Positions 35,259 through 45,338 of a DNA stretch of 64,000 nt are shown in pieces. The notes below the pieces were generated by a model. The model was not told the origin of the DNA and ran no database searches. It was given only the letters and a program-made list of their open reading frames with translations. This DNA comes from Euptelea pleiosperma. Lineage: Eukaryota > Streptophyta > Magnoliopsida > Ranunculales > Eupteleaceae. The stretch lies in contig CM068546.1 of the NCBI GenBank assembly GCA_035048495.1, forward strand, positions 30,708,674 to 30,772,673, written 5' to 3'. The first letter of the stretch is position 1. Each line of letters begins with the position of its first letter. Position numbers and translations under genes: made by a program.

Positions 35259-35639
35259 CAAACAATTGGCCGTCTTAATACAAGTTGAGGCCTTAGGCGA
35301 AAACTTTAAATGGGGCCTTTTATTTTTTTTTTTCAGAAATACCCCTAAACCTAAGTAAGAAGATGTCCCTTGAAAAATGTGTTATTTCAATGTTTTAAAA
35401 AAAAAATAATTAAAAACACGTTTTTCAAGGAGAATTCAACCGTGGATACAATGTTTGCATACTCTTGAGTCTGAAAACATTTGTAAACTAGATTTGTCTG
35501 GCTGTAGCATAGTCTTGTGTGATGGAGGGGCCTGACGTAAATGGACAGGTGGGGCCTTTTCATAAAAAAAATGTTAAAAACACTTGAAAATTTCTGAAAT
35601 TTGGGGGCCTTACCTGTCGGGGGCCTTAGGCAACCGCCT

Positions 35640-35925
35640 CATCTGCCTAATGAGTCTGATTGGTGATTCTAGTCATTGGGTTGGAGCATTTCATGGGTGA
35701 TTTCCAGCAATTGGATTCGAGTATTTTTTTTCCGATGCTTAGTTTGAATCGTTCGAAATCACCAATCAGGTTGATTGTTGGTATGTATTATGTAGGTCCA
35801 TGGTTTAAAAATATGACCGTTATAATGAAAATAACGACTACTATTTTATGAAAAAATTGTGAAAAAAAGACCATTATTTCCGTGAAAAGAAATGGCCATT
35901 ATAATGAAAATAATGGTATTGTCTT
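35640..35925. mobile_element. Family-A fragment joined to a family-C fragment
   Basis: 35,640-35,795 has degraded family-A interior ('aatcaccaatcaggttgatt'). From 35,798 'ccatggtttaaaaatatgaccgttataatg' and 'aaatggccattataatgaaaataatgg' are family C. Neither has a resolved TSD. Confidence 0.5.
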
Positions 35926-36602
35926 AATCTTTGCATGTACAGGCATAGTTGCCAGGGAGAGGCGGGTTTTTTTTCTTGAGTCACTACCACATTAATTAGA
36001 CAAATTAGACATGCCTCTTTAGATTCATAAAATTTAGACTTACCTCCCTTGACCTGGTTGACCATTTGATTTTGACCAATCTTAATAGAAATAAAAAATT
36101 ACCCTTTTATTTATATTTCAAACACCCCCATTGAGTAGTTTTTCTATTTACTATTAGACTTGGTCAAAGTTAATGGTCAAGGGAGGCAAGTCTAATTTTT
36201 TGAACCTAAAGGAGGCATGTACTAATTAATGAAGGAGGTAAGTCTAAGAAACCTAGAATTTTATATGTGGTCCAAGCAATGAATGATGCAGCACCATTCG
36301 ATCATAACTATGTTCCCCATTGTTTGTGTCTTTTCGATCTCGACTGCATAGGTACAATGTTCATCCACAAAATATAATATAATTAACCTTTTTCTCCCGT
36401 TATAATGGCCGTTATAACAGTCACAAAGCGTGATAACGGCAGTTGTAACAACCATTGTAACGGTAACTCCTCAACCTCGTTATTTGGAAAGTGTATCCTC
36501 CTTAGGAAATTGCATAACCAATCTAAATTTACACTATTATTCCAAATTATGTTCATTGAAAAATTCATAACTTATTTTAAATCAAATTGGGGTAATTAAA
36601 AA

Positions 36603-36808
36603 GGCTGACCCCCTTTTTTCATATCCCTCTCGTGTTCGTGTGCTTGACCGTTGGATTCCAAGAGTCCAACGGTGGTTGTCAGTGCCAAGTTGGCATCACC
36701 TTTTCACTTTTTGGGGCACTGACAACCATTGTTGGATTTGTGAAATCCATGGTCGAGTGCACGAACACCGAGAAAGGTAAGAAAAAGGGGGTCCTTGGAG
36801 CCTGAGCT
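36603..36808. mobile_element. Family-B MITE, left end shortened
   Basis: Contains 'accgttggattccaagagtccaacgg' and the inverted pair 'gttgtcagtgccaagttggcatcac' / 'ggggcactgacaacc', ending 'ccttggagcctgagc'. The left terminus is about 10 bp shorter than in 34,334-34,521. The flanks are A/T runs, so the apparent 9-bp duplication is weak. Confidence 0.6.
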
Positions 36809-36894
36809 AAATAAAAAAAATGTACGGAAACTAGACTCAATGCGTTATCATCTAAAATACATAGAATACAGAACTATATCTCTATAACTAAGAC

Positions 36895-37593
36895 CCTAGT
36901 TGCCAAGTTCTCGAATTATTTGCGAATAAATCGCGAACAATTCATTTTATAAGGTAAACCGAATTATTCGGCCAAACAATTCAAAAATTCGAAATTATTC
37001 GCAAATAATTAAGGCAATGCGTTTAAAACGTATTTTATTCGGCAAGACGATTAATTTGGCTTAAAAATAGAGTAAAAAAAATAATAAAAAGGGAAAAAAT
37101 ATAATTTCTTTGTTGAATTCACGTTCCTCGTCGTCTCCACCCTGATGCATAGGGCATCCAAAGTTGTCCCAATGGATATAAATATTCAATATATTGTTAT
37201 CAGGTGCACATGAGATCTGGGTAAAAGGACACTAAAAATGAATGTTAGATTCAATATATTATTGTGCTAAATATTTTTAGGTTCACTGATCTCATGAATG
37301 TTAGATTCATCCCTTGTGAACCTATAAACCAAAAACTAGCCTGATAGGTAATTTGTAGTCGTTGGATTTTAGAATTTTTTTTTCATTACAGACTTTATGA
37401 ACAAACCCATGGGTGGAAAACAACATTGGATCCAATGTCCGAATTTTTAACATCGAATTTTTGGATCATAGCCGAATGAAACACGAATGAATGCATTTGC
37501 GAACTTTTACCGTTCTTCGAATTTTTGACCGAATTTTTAGACTATAACCGAATTATACTCGAACTTTTCCCGTATCCGAACTTAACAACTAGG
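36895..37593. mobile_element. hAT-like non-autonomous element (699 bp), perfect 8-bp TSD
   Basis: Ends CCTAGTTGCCAAGTTCTCG and CGAACTTAACAACTAGG. The flanks ACTAAGAC (36,887-36,894) and ACTAAGAC (37,594-37,601) are identical. Subterminal regions carry many copies of GAATTATTCG/CGAATTTTT in both orientations, a pattern often seen where a transposase binds repeatedly. The middle is unrelated and includes a family-A snippet (37,318-37,365). No transposase frame. Assignment to hAT rests on the TSD length. Confidence 0.8.
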
Positions 37594-38129
37594 ACTAAGA
37601 CACCAGGTTCAAAACACAAAATAGTTTCAGCTCTCCATTTTTCTTGAGGTTAGAAATGTCGAATTTTTCTGAGTTCTTATGAGGATAACCATAGCATGAA
37701 AAACTCATTGTGCGGTTGGATTGTCCAACATGTTCTCCATGTGGGCCCTACCCCCGGGTGTAAGGACTGGATGTAAAAAATGGGTGTAGCTCTAGATGGA
37801 CTCTTTACTATTAGAGTAGGTCAAGGCTAATGGCGTCAGATTTTTTTGAATCTAAAGAGGCATGTCCTAATTAATGAAGGGGGTAAGTCAAAGAAACACA
37901 ATTTTATGTGGTCCAAGCAATGATGCAGTACCATTCGATATTAAGTATGGTCCCCATTTGATACTAGCTTCCAAATCATACGTCTATGGTGGTCAGCTAG
38001 CCACGAGACTCCGGTATGTGGGTCGTCAGAGATAGGTGACACTCCCAGCGAGCCGTATATTGTAGGTAATAGCTGGGATTACAAGATCTAATGGTTGTTT
38101 TTTTACTATTAAAATGATGCCCAAAATCA

Positions 38130-38370
38130 AGGAACCAGGTTGAGCGTTACAACGACCGTTATTTTTCTATTATCAAAGTTATTTTAAAATATAAATTAAA
38201 AAGAATACAATAATAATTAATTGACTAATTTTGACTAAGATGTGACCCCTTATAACAGCACATAACTGTGACGTTAAGTGTCTGATATAACATTATAATG
38301 GATGTGGACCATTTAAAACCTTGGTCGCACCAGCTAACCATTATGCCTTTATAATGGTCCCTTTTAAACC
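38130..38370. mobile_element. Family-C fragments
   Basis: Landmarks 'gttacaacgaccgttattttt', 'aacattataatggatgtggaccatttaaaacc' and 'ttataatggtcccttttaaacc' indicate one or two degraded copies. Confidence 0.45.
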
Positions 38371-38429
38371 CTATATGCTCAAGAAATAAAGGCAAACGGG
38401 TTGACTTCATTCTACTGTTCCTTTTTTTT

Positions 38430-38454
38430 GGGGGGGGGGGGGGGGGGGGGGGGG
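38430..38454. repeat. (G)25 homopolymer
   Basis: A run of eight T then 25 G, just before the target duplication of the family-E element. The exact length may be a sequencing or assembly artefact. Confidence 0.7.
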
Positions 38455-38467
38455 ATATTTAAGTCTT

Positions 38468-38754
38468 GGGTAATTCTATATGCACCCCACAAATTCCATA
38501 AGCACCCAATTTGGGTGCTTTTTGGCCAAAAATGCCCTTACCTGCAAAAAATCCAAGCACCCTATTCGTCCCTCCCTCTCTCTCTCTCTCTCTCCCCTGC
38601 AAAAAAAAAAAAAAAAAAACAGAAGAAGAAGAAGAAGCCGTCGCCGTCGCTGCCACCACAGGTATCTCTCTCTCTCTCTCTCTATAGTGTCCCACGGCTG
38701 CGTTGGCCGTGGGGACTGTGTAGCCCATGGCCAGGCCAGGCCAGCCGTAGGGCC

Positions 38755-38834
<80 letters not shown>

Positions 38835-38976
38835 GTACCTGTGGAGGAAGCGACGGCATCCTCCTCCTCCTCCTCCTTCTTCTTCTCCTTCACGGCCTCC
38901 TCCAAAAGGCATTTTTGGCCAAAAAGGACCTAAATAGGGTGCTTATGGAATTTGTCGGGTGCAAATAGAATTTCCC
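38468..38976. mobile_element. Family-E Mutator-like MITE, complete (509 bp), perfect 9-bp TSD
   Basis: The ends GGGTAATTCTATATGCACCC and GGGTGCAAATAGAATTTCCC are inverse over about 70 bases ('ttccataagcaccca', 'ctttttggccaaaaatgcc'). The flanks TTAAGTCTT (38,459-38,467) and TTAAGTCTT (38,977-38,985) are identical. The interior has CT runs, GAA repeats, the inverted 'ggccgtgggg' / 'cccatggcc' centre and a (GA)38 tract. Long open frames across it on both strands are translations of simple repeats and I do not call them genes. Confidence 0.9.
38758..38833. repeat. (GA)38 microsatellite inside the family-E MITE
   Basis: An uninterrupted 76-base GA run. The copy at 22.6-23.0 kb has only a short 'gagagagaaagagag' run at the same place, so this tract expanded after the copies split or is highly variable. 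Confidence 0.95.
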
Positions 38977-39599
38977 TTAAGTCTTATGAGGACCATGTCA
39001 CCATGTTGGGAATTTATTATTGATTGTAATATGGTGACCAATCAAATGGGTTGTGTTTACCAATCAAGGCTTTTGTCCATAGTTCGAAAAGTCTCCGCCG
39101 ATCGCGTTCTGGATTGGGATCGGAAGTCACCGAATCTGAATGATACTGGGATCTGAACGATATTTGGGCAATCTGGATCGGGATCGGCACCCTCCGGCCG
39201 AGACCGATCCCGAAATTTTGAACCATGGTTTTGTTCAAATAGGGGCATTGTGGCGTAACACAAGAAGGGCCTTCTCTGTTATATAGTGGAATTGATTTTT
39301 TTTTTTTTTTTTTTAGTAGATCTATCAAGAAGTAGACAAAATATCCATAAGATGAGTAGCCCTAAAGAGCTCTTCACGTGACATTTTGGAGGTGGGGATT
39401 TCAAACTCGGACTCATGGAAACGCAGGTTTTTTCAAAGTGTATATGATGGTGCAGAGACATTGTTGAACATATTTTTTGCCCAACATTTCGTTGAGCAAA
39501 GACGGGCTCTAAACGATCCTCTAGATGGGAGCTATCCAAATGTGGAGAAATTTTTTTATTCTGGAGTTTTTTATCGAGCACCTAAAAATGCCATGTTGC

Positions 39600-39845
39600 A
39601 CACTTTTAGAAATTAATGAATCTACTGATGTTCGAAGCATCCCTAAGTGAACATGCAGACCAAAAATCAACATGATTGGTGTTTCCTAGGCGTTTGATCA
39701 CAGTTATCCAAAATAATTTTTGAATCCCACAGTTAAACATCTACCCATGAAAAAGATACAAAACCAACGATTAGAAACTGCCAATCAAGCTGAGTTTTAG
39801 TCTCTACGTTCACCTAAGCCGTTTTAAACTTATGTATGGTCATTG
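39600..39845. mobile_element. Family-A-related MITE fragment
   Basis: Contains degraded family-A arms ('ccctaagtgaacatgcagaccaaaaatcaacatgattggtg', 'ccaatcaagctgagttt', 'tcacctaagcc'). Its right part is included in the tandem duplication upstream of the PPR gene. Confidence 0.5.
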
Positions 39846-39853
39846 ATCTCTAA

Positions 39854-40041
39854 GAGCAACTCCAACCAACGTCTTCATATCTTGGCTTCAAAAAGGAATT
39901 TTCTTCAAATTTGAAGATGGGTGACAAATAGAGATAGATGGTCAAGCTTCAAATTTGGAGCCGAATATAGAGATGGGTTGGAGTTGGATTTAAAAAAAAC
40001 ATCTATATATTTGAAGATATAGAGACCGGTTGGAGTTGCCC
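39854..40041. mobile_element. Tourist-like MITE, copy in tandem unit 1
   Basis: Ends GAGCAACTCCAACC and GGTTGGAGTTGCCC with TAA on each side (39,851-39,853 and 40,042-40,044). The interior is palindromic ('cttcaaatttgaag', 'tatatatttgaagatatagag'). Confidence 0.75.
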
Positions 40042-40156
40042 TAAGAATGTCACTTTGGCGGTGCGGCCCAGACATCTGAAACTGCCAATCAAGCTGAGGT
40101 TTAGTCTGTACATTCACCTAAGCCGTTTCATCTCTATGTACGGACATTATCTCTAA

Positions 40157-40341
40157 GAGCAACTCCAACTAATGTCTTCAAATTTCGGCTTCAAAAAAGA
40201 ATCTTCTTCAAATTTGAAGATAGGTGACAAATAGAGATAGAGGGGCAAACTTCAAATTTGGAGCCGAATATAAAAGATGGGTTGGAGTTTGATTTTAAGT
40301 ATCTATATATTTGAAGATATAGAGACCAGCTATAGTTGCTC
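40157..40341. mobile_element. Tourist-like MITE, copy in tandem unit 2
   Basis: Same element as at 39,854-40,041 with flanking TAA (40,154-40,156 and 40,342-40,344). The right terminus is more mutated (GCTATAGTTGCTC). It arose by the local duplication, not by a separate insertion. Confidence 0.72.
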
Positions 40342-40672
40342 TAAGAATATGTCACTTTGGCGGTGCGGCCGGACATCTGGATAAAGAAAACCACAAGATC
40401 AAAATGTGAATGAAATCCTTCGGAGCATGTTGTCCCTGGAGTACCAATGATCATCGAGATCGTGTGGTGTAAATCTCTTGGGCCATCAATGGTCTGGACC
40501 CACCCAGGGAAGTCCTCCTCATTATGACAGCTGCACTGTTCCTTATTTCAAGACTAGGGTAAACTGGTAAAGCACTAGTGGCGCTACAGGCTAAACGGTT
40601 ACTCCTTCTAAATGGTCAAAGAGTCAAACTTGCCGTTAAGTTCGTTAATTTTTGTAACAAACACAGAAGATC

Positions 40673-42427
40673 ATGAAGAAACACTACCACGGAGTGCAAA
40701 CCATCCTCTCTTTGTTGGAAAATTGCAGAACTATTAGAGAGCTGAAACAATTACATGGGTTGATGATCACCATATCACTCATCAAAGATATAATCCCATT
40801 AAGCAGGCTCATTGATTTCTGCACAAATTCCAAAACCACCATTGATCTCGACTACGCAGGATCGGTTTTCCTCCAAATCGATCGGCCCAGCGTTTACATA
40901 TGGAACTCTATGATCAGAGGACACTCAAACAGTAACAACCCCATTGGGGCTTTGCTCATGTACAGGGAAATGCAACAATTGGGTTATTTACCAAATCACT
41001 TCACGTTCCCCTTTGTGCTCAAAGCTTGCGCCAGGAATGCCGATCACAATTACGGTAAGTGCATTCACGATCGCATCGTAAAAACTGGGTTCGAGTCAGA
41101 TTTATATGCTTCTACTAGTTTGATCCACATGTATGTGTCGTGTGCTGATTTGGAGGCTGGCGAAAAGGTGTTTGATAAAATTCCCAGCTGGAATGTCGTC
41201 GCATGGACTACGTTGATTGCCGGTTATGTCAACAATGATCAGGCTAGGAACGCTATAAGAGTATTTAAGGAAATGGAGTTTCAGAAAATCGAGCCTAACG
41301 AGATCACTATGGTGAATGTTTTAGTTGCTTGTGCTCAGAGTAGGGACCTAGAAACAGGAAGATGGGTCCATGATCGTGTTCGTCAAATTGGGTTTGATTC
41401 CATCCGATCGAATTCAAATTCAAATGTCATTCTTGATACCGCCATTTTAGAAATGTACGCGAAATGTGGTAGCTTAAAGGTTGCAAGAGCGTTTTTCAAT
41501 GAGATGCCTCAGAGAAATGTGGTGGGATGGAATTCCATGATCGGTGCATATAACCAATACGGCCGGGCTAACGAAGCTCTAAGACTCTTTGTAGATATGA
41601 AAATTGCTGGGTTTAATCCAGACGAAGCAACGATGTTGAGCTTACTTAGTGCTTGTGCCCATCTAGGAGCGCGGGGTCTGGGTCAAGGACTTCATGCTTA
41701 TGCAGAGAAAAACAGTATCGTCAACGATGTCGCCATTGGAACTTCTCTCATGGACATGTATGCCAAGACAGGAGACACACACAGTGCACTCCAAATCTTT
41801 AATTGTTTGCGAAGGAAAGATGTGATGGCATGGACAAGCATGATCATAGGCTTGGCCATGCATGGACATGGTGAGGAAGCACTGTCACTCTTTAGAGAAA
41901 TGCAAAGGGTTGACAGTGTCACTCCTGACCATATCACATACATAGGAGTTCTATGTGCATGTAGCCATGCAGGGTTGGTTGATGAGGGGTACAAACACTT
42001 CAACTCAATGAGAGATTTGTATGGTTTAGAGCCCATAGTAGAGCACTACGGTTGCATGGTCGATCTTCTGAGTCGAGCTGGCTCGTTAATGGAGGCTGAA
42101 AGATTAGTGGAGACGATGCCGATTCAACCCAATATCGCCATTTGGGGTGCTCTTTTAAATGGTTGCGAAATCTATAACAACGTCGATCTAGCCGACCGAA
42201 TAGGAAACCACTTAATGGAGTTGAGACCTCAGGGTGGTGGAGTGTATGTGCTTCTTTCTAACATATATGCCAGGGCAGGGAGATGGCAAAGAGTGAAGAT
42301 GGCTAGAGAGTTGATGAGGTATAAAGGGATGGAGAAAACTCAGGGGTGGAGTTCTATTGAAGTTAAGGAGCTAAGTTCAAGGCCAAATCTAAGTGCCTCT
42401 CCATCTAACATGTACCATGAGTCATGA
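40673..42427 (+). CDS. PLS/E-class pentatricopeptide repeat protein, MEF19-like
   Basis: An intronless 584-codon frame from ATG 40,673 to TGA 42,425-42,427. It resembles Arabidopsis At3g05240 (MEF19, a mitochondrial C-to-U RNA editing factor) along its whole length. The N-terminus (ILSLLENCRTIRELKQLHGLM) is typical of the family; tandem P, L and S motifs of 31-36 residues follow (VYIWNSMIRGHSN, NVVAWTTLIAGYVN, NVVGWNSMIGAYNQ, DVMAWTSMIIGLAMHGHGEE). The E domain begins near residue 460 (VEHYGCMVDLLSRAGSLMEA, NIAIWGALLNGC, YVLLSNIYARAGRW) and there is no DYW deaminase domain. Repeat residues determine RNA target; the site here is inference. The last 17 codons come from an inserted palindromic element (42,376-42,518). 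Confidence 0.92.
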   Translation: MKKHYHGVQTILSLLENCRTIRELKQLHGLMITISLIKDIIPLSRLIDFCTNSKTTIDLDYAGSVFLQIDRPSVYIWNSMIRGHSNSNNPIGALLMYREMQQLGYLPNHFTFPFVLKACARNADHNYGKCIHDRIVKTGFESDLYASTSLIHMYVSCADLEAGEKVFDKIPSWNVVAWTTLIAGYVNNDQARNAIRVFKEMEFQKIEPNEITMVNVLVACAQSRDLETGRWVHDRVRQIGFDSIRSNSNSNVILDTAILEMYAKCGSLKVARAFFNEMPQRNVVGWNSMIGAYNQYGRANEALRLFVDMKIAGFNPDEATMLSLLSACAHLGARGLGQGLHAYAEKNSIVNDVAIGTSLMDMYAKTGDTHSALQIFNCLRRKDVMAWTSMIIGLAMHGHGEEALSLFREMQRVDSVTPDHITYIGVLCACSHAGLVDEGYKHFNSMRDLYGLEPIVEHYGCMVDLLSRAGSLMEAERLVETMPIQPNIAIWGALLNGCEIYNNVDLADRIGNHLMELRPQGGGVYVLLSNIYARAGRWQRVKMARELMRYKGMEKTQGWSSIEVKELSSRPNLSASPSNMYHES

Positions 42428-42518
42428 CAACCTTGTTTTGAAAAAGAATTCAATTTCAGAAACTAAAACAGGGTTGTCTACGTGTGGGATGGAGAGGCGC
42501 TTAACTTCGGCCTTGAAA
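42376..42518. mobile_element. Short palindromic MITE spanning the PPR stop codon
   Basis: The left arm TTCAAGGCCAAATCTAAGTG, then CCTCTCCAT, pairs with the right arm ATGGAGAGG, then CGCTTAACTTCGGCCTTGAA. Inner arms 'gacaaccttgtttt' and 'aaaacagggttgtc' also pair. CTAAG flanks both sides (42,371-42,375 and 42,519-42,523), a probable 5-bp duplication. The element supplies PPR codons 568-584 and the stop. Confidence 0.75.
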
Positions 42519-42523
42519 CTAAG

Positions 42524-43088
42524 TGCTTGGTAGCAAAAGTTCATGCTGTTTGGATGAATGTTAACCATTCGATTCTATCTGTTGAAAATAATATTATAAA
42601 AATCATGCGCTTCTAAATGAAAACTGTATTAGATATTGTCAGTTTTTAATCACCACTTGGACTGACCACTAACCAAACTTTAGATCGCTTAAATGATACT
42701 AACTGTCCATATTAGTCTTCATTTGGAGAGGATCCCATTCATCCAATTTAATGCCCGAGATTGTGTTGACGGGAGTGTGTGCAACTCCATCACCAATTAA
42801 GAGGCTGGCGCCCCAAGAGTAAAAGTTCTACGATACCACGGTATCTTCAGCTTCCTTCTCGTGATACAATTTTTGGGCCCACTGACCATATCAATATTTG
42901 GCCCACCACACCAAAAATCAGCCTGATTGTTGATTCCTAACCGTAGATTTAAGCATTTTTTGTGGTATGATTTCTAGTCGATGGATTTGAGCAATTTTTA
43001 GGGTAGTAAAAATACAATGGTCAGAATTCACCAATCTGGTTGATTTTCAGTGTATGGAGCCTCCAAGAAGCGGGAGGGTCATTTGAAT
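42524..43088. other. Intergenic with a family-A fragment
   Basis: About 42,870-43,065 has family-A interior ('ccaaaaatcagcctgattgttgattcctaacc'). No TSD and no gene. Its start probably includes the PPR 3' UTR. Confidence 0.45.
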
Positions 43089-43430
43089 CAAGGTTTAAAA
43101 GAGGCCGTTATAACAGACGGGGGGTGTTACGGTTTTTCCCCTTAAAACGGCTGTTGAAACAAACTGGAACGGACGGGCAAAAACGGAATAAAAGGGGGAA
43201 AACGGAAAATAATGGAAATAACGGGAAAAAATGGCACTGAAATTCAAATTTTGATTTTCAAAAATGAAAAATAACAGAAATACCATCCTTTTTCACAAAT
43301 TTTTTCAGAAAATAACGGTCGTTATGTTATTTTCTAAGCATCAAAATGGTTCCTAACATAACAAACTTTGGGGCGTTTAACATTTTATCGGCCGTTATTT
43401 TCGTTAAAACGGCATTATTTTAAAACCATG
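43089..43430. mobile_element. Family-C hAT-like MITE, complete (342 bp), perfect 8-bp TSD
   Basis: Ends CAAGGTTTAAAAGAGGCCGT and TTTTAAAACCATG (inverse CATGGTTTTAAAA), fitting the CA-N-G start of hAT termini. The flanks ATTTGAAT (43,081-43,088) and ATTTGAAT (43,431-43,438) are identical. The interior is rich in CGTTATAACGG/AACGGCCGTT units in both orientations. Reference copy for the degraded family-C pieces elsewhere in the window. Confidence 0.88.
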
Positions 43431-43727
43431 ATTTGAATTGCATGATTATAATTTCAAAAAAGTGTTTTTATGAATAGTTTTTTGCTATTAATGGTTCTAT
43501 CTTAACCAAATGTCTATTATTTATCATTTTTGGAACAATTTGGTCAGATTTTAACCCAAGATCAATATGCTAGATATGCTTCTTCTGGCAGTTAAGATTT
43601 ATGAGGGCGTAAAACCCCAACAGAAAAGGAACAAAATGCTGGGCATTCCAAAATTATAGCACCCTTTACAGATTAACTATACAGTATACCAACTTATTCT
43701 ATACAACAGAATAGTATACATACCAAG

Positions 43728-45338
43728 TTAAACTCTTTCTGATCTCTCTTTCATCACAATCCCCTCTAGAATCCCATCTGCTCCAAAATTACCAGAGAAT
43801 TCTCGAGGTTCTACTGGACCTGGCAACTGGAAAGAGACCGCGAATTGTCCTGGGGGACAGAGATGCTGTGTTTGCATCTCAAACATCTGTGAATTCTTGT
43901 AAACCACTTTCTCGCCTGTCGTGGTAACTCCCTTTATCAACACCCGTCCATCAGTTTCAACTTCGCAACTGAATTCCCCTGCAATCACAAAGTCAACAAT
44001 CATACAACTAAAGCCATTCCAATAGACATACTGACATGAGAAAAGATTCGCTGGTCCCTGGGACCTTCAAACTTTGAAGGTTCCCCTGCCAAAATGTCTG
44101 ATATGTACTTCGAGGCCTAAACCCAACCCACGTTAACCCTTTGGTTAGTTGGTTAAGGGTGGTTAACAAATGGTACGTGTCAGACATTTTGGTAGGGGAC
44201 CTTCAACGAATTTTTTCTCATACCGACATAGTGGCGTTTCTGGAGCAGTTATTAGTTTAGTAATTGATCACTTTTAGTCCTAATAAGCAACCAACGTACT
44301 TTCATCCTTTCTTACACCTGGAAGGGATATTCGAAACAAATAAGCATCATCACAGACACCGATGTCCACCAGTCCTATCAGTGGTCCAGTTGGCCTCTCT
44401 GCCACACTCCCAGTCAATGCAATTCCACTCTTGGTGGCAGCAACAATGTTATTCCACTCCTCAGTAGTCGGATGAGATGGAAGAAAGAGCATTGCAGGTC
44501 CTACTCTCTCGTCAGGCCCTGCTTTCACTTCAGTTGGCAACGATGTCATACTATTGTATGGCAAAGATGAACCGTAAGGCACGCTATTGACAGGTGTCAC
44601 ATCATGAACTGTCCCATCATGAACGGGAACGTCGGGAAGGTCCTCATCTTCCAGATGACCATTTTCTCGCTTTCTTTTCCGAGAACTCCGAGAGGACCTT
44701 CTGAGGGATGACTCTCCATTAGACTCCTGCAGTTCCCTATTATTATCTATAAGCCCACCAATTCCAACACCCCCATACCTTGCAGCATCTCTATCCAGCA
44801 GCAAATCCTCAAGCCCCGTTAGCCTCTTAAACCTTTCAACATCCTCTGGTTTTATATAAGAAATTTCTGGGTTGTTGATGAATACGATGTTCTCGACGAT
44901 TTTATAACGATCTCTGTAACGGGACTGGGGATGCAAATGGGGAGGAAATAGATCAGGAAACTGACGGTTATCAGAAGTAGGCTCCTCCTGTGCTGGGGTG
45001 AAGAGATTCCCTTGGAAGAACTGGTGCAACAAGGGTAGCTTCACTACGACAGATTGGTCTGCCTTCCTAAGTACATAATAGTATACCCGCTCTGCTTCTA
45101 CAGTTTTCATTTGCGACCCAGCTAGTTGGTCAGAAGTATATTCTGGGAGTCCCTCGGCTATTCTCTGCAGAACCGACTTTTTGGGCCTCTCTGCCTTGAG
45201 ATCTGGTCCAAAGTAGGTACCCATGATGAAGAGCAAGAGAAAACGCTGATCATCATTCGTCATCATCCAATTGGGTATTGTGGTGGAGTCAGATGCCATG
45301 GGAGTGAGACACTCTTCAGCCCGGAACAAGCTGTCCAT
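43728..45338 (-). CDS. Alpha-crystallin-domain protein, IDM2/IDM3-like (active DNA demethylation)
   Basis: Two coding exons, 45,338-44,300 and 43,978-43,728 (stop included), join in frame to 429 residues. The donor A|GTACGT and acceptor TTGCAG are good, and skipping to the other in-frame GT would lose conserved residues. I start at 45,338 ([11 protein letters not shown]) because an acceptor (TTCTTACAG) ends eight bases upstream, making a 5' UTR intron likely. The N-terminal part ([23 protein letters not shown]) and the segment [13 protein letters not shown] are typical of plant IDM2/IDM3-type proteins. A basic stretch at about 214-226 ([12 protein letters not shown]) looks like a nuclear signal. 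The HSP20-like domain runs from about 323 to the end ([14 protein letters not shown], then [16 protein letters not shown] across the intron). In Arabidopsis IDM2 and IDM3 act with the histone acetyltransferase IDM1 to enable ROS1 demethylation; that role here is inferred. Confidence 0.83.
44037..44219. mobile_element. Family-G MITE (183 bp) in the IDM2/3-like intron
   Basis: The ends TGAGAAAAGATTCGCTGGTC and CGAATTTTTTCTC are inverse. 'ccttcaaactttgaaggttcccctgccaaaatgtc' pairs with 'gacattttggtaggggaccttcaa'. The flanks ATACTGACA (44,028-44,036) and ATACCGACA (44,220-44,228) agree at 8 of 9 bases. It fills more than half of the 321-bp intron (43,979-44,299). Confidence 0.8.

Larger units (their letters stand above)
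39775..40378. repeat. Two tandem units of about 300 bp upstream of the PPR gene
   Basis: Unit 1 is about 39,775-40,078 and unit 2 about 40,079-40,378. Each contains 'gaaactgccaatcaagctgag', a Tourist-like MITE and 'gtcactttggcggtgcggcc'. The second unit ends about 295 bases before the PPR start codon, so the duplication lies in its promoter or leader. Confidence 0.85.

Noticed and set aside
38401..38968. Long overlapping open frames on both strands (up to about 178 codons)
   Set aside because: They are translations of GA/CT and GAA simple repeats inside the family-E MITE; the inverted arms make them mirror each other.
41663..42036. Minus-strand open frames inside the PPR gene
   Set aside because: Antisense shadows of a long GC-balanced coding exon.
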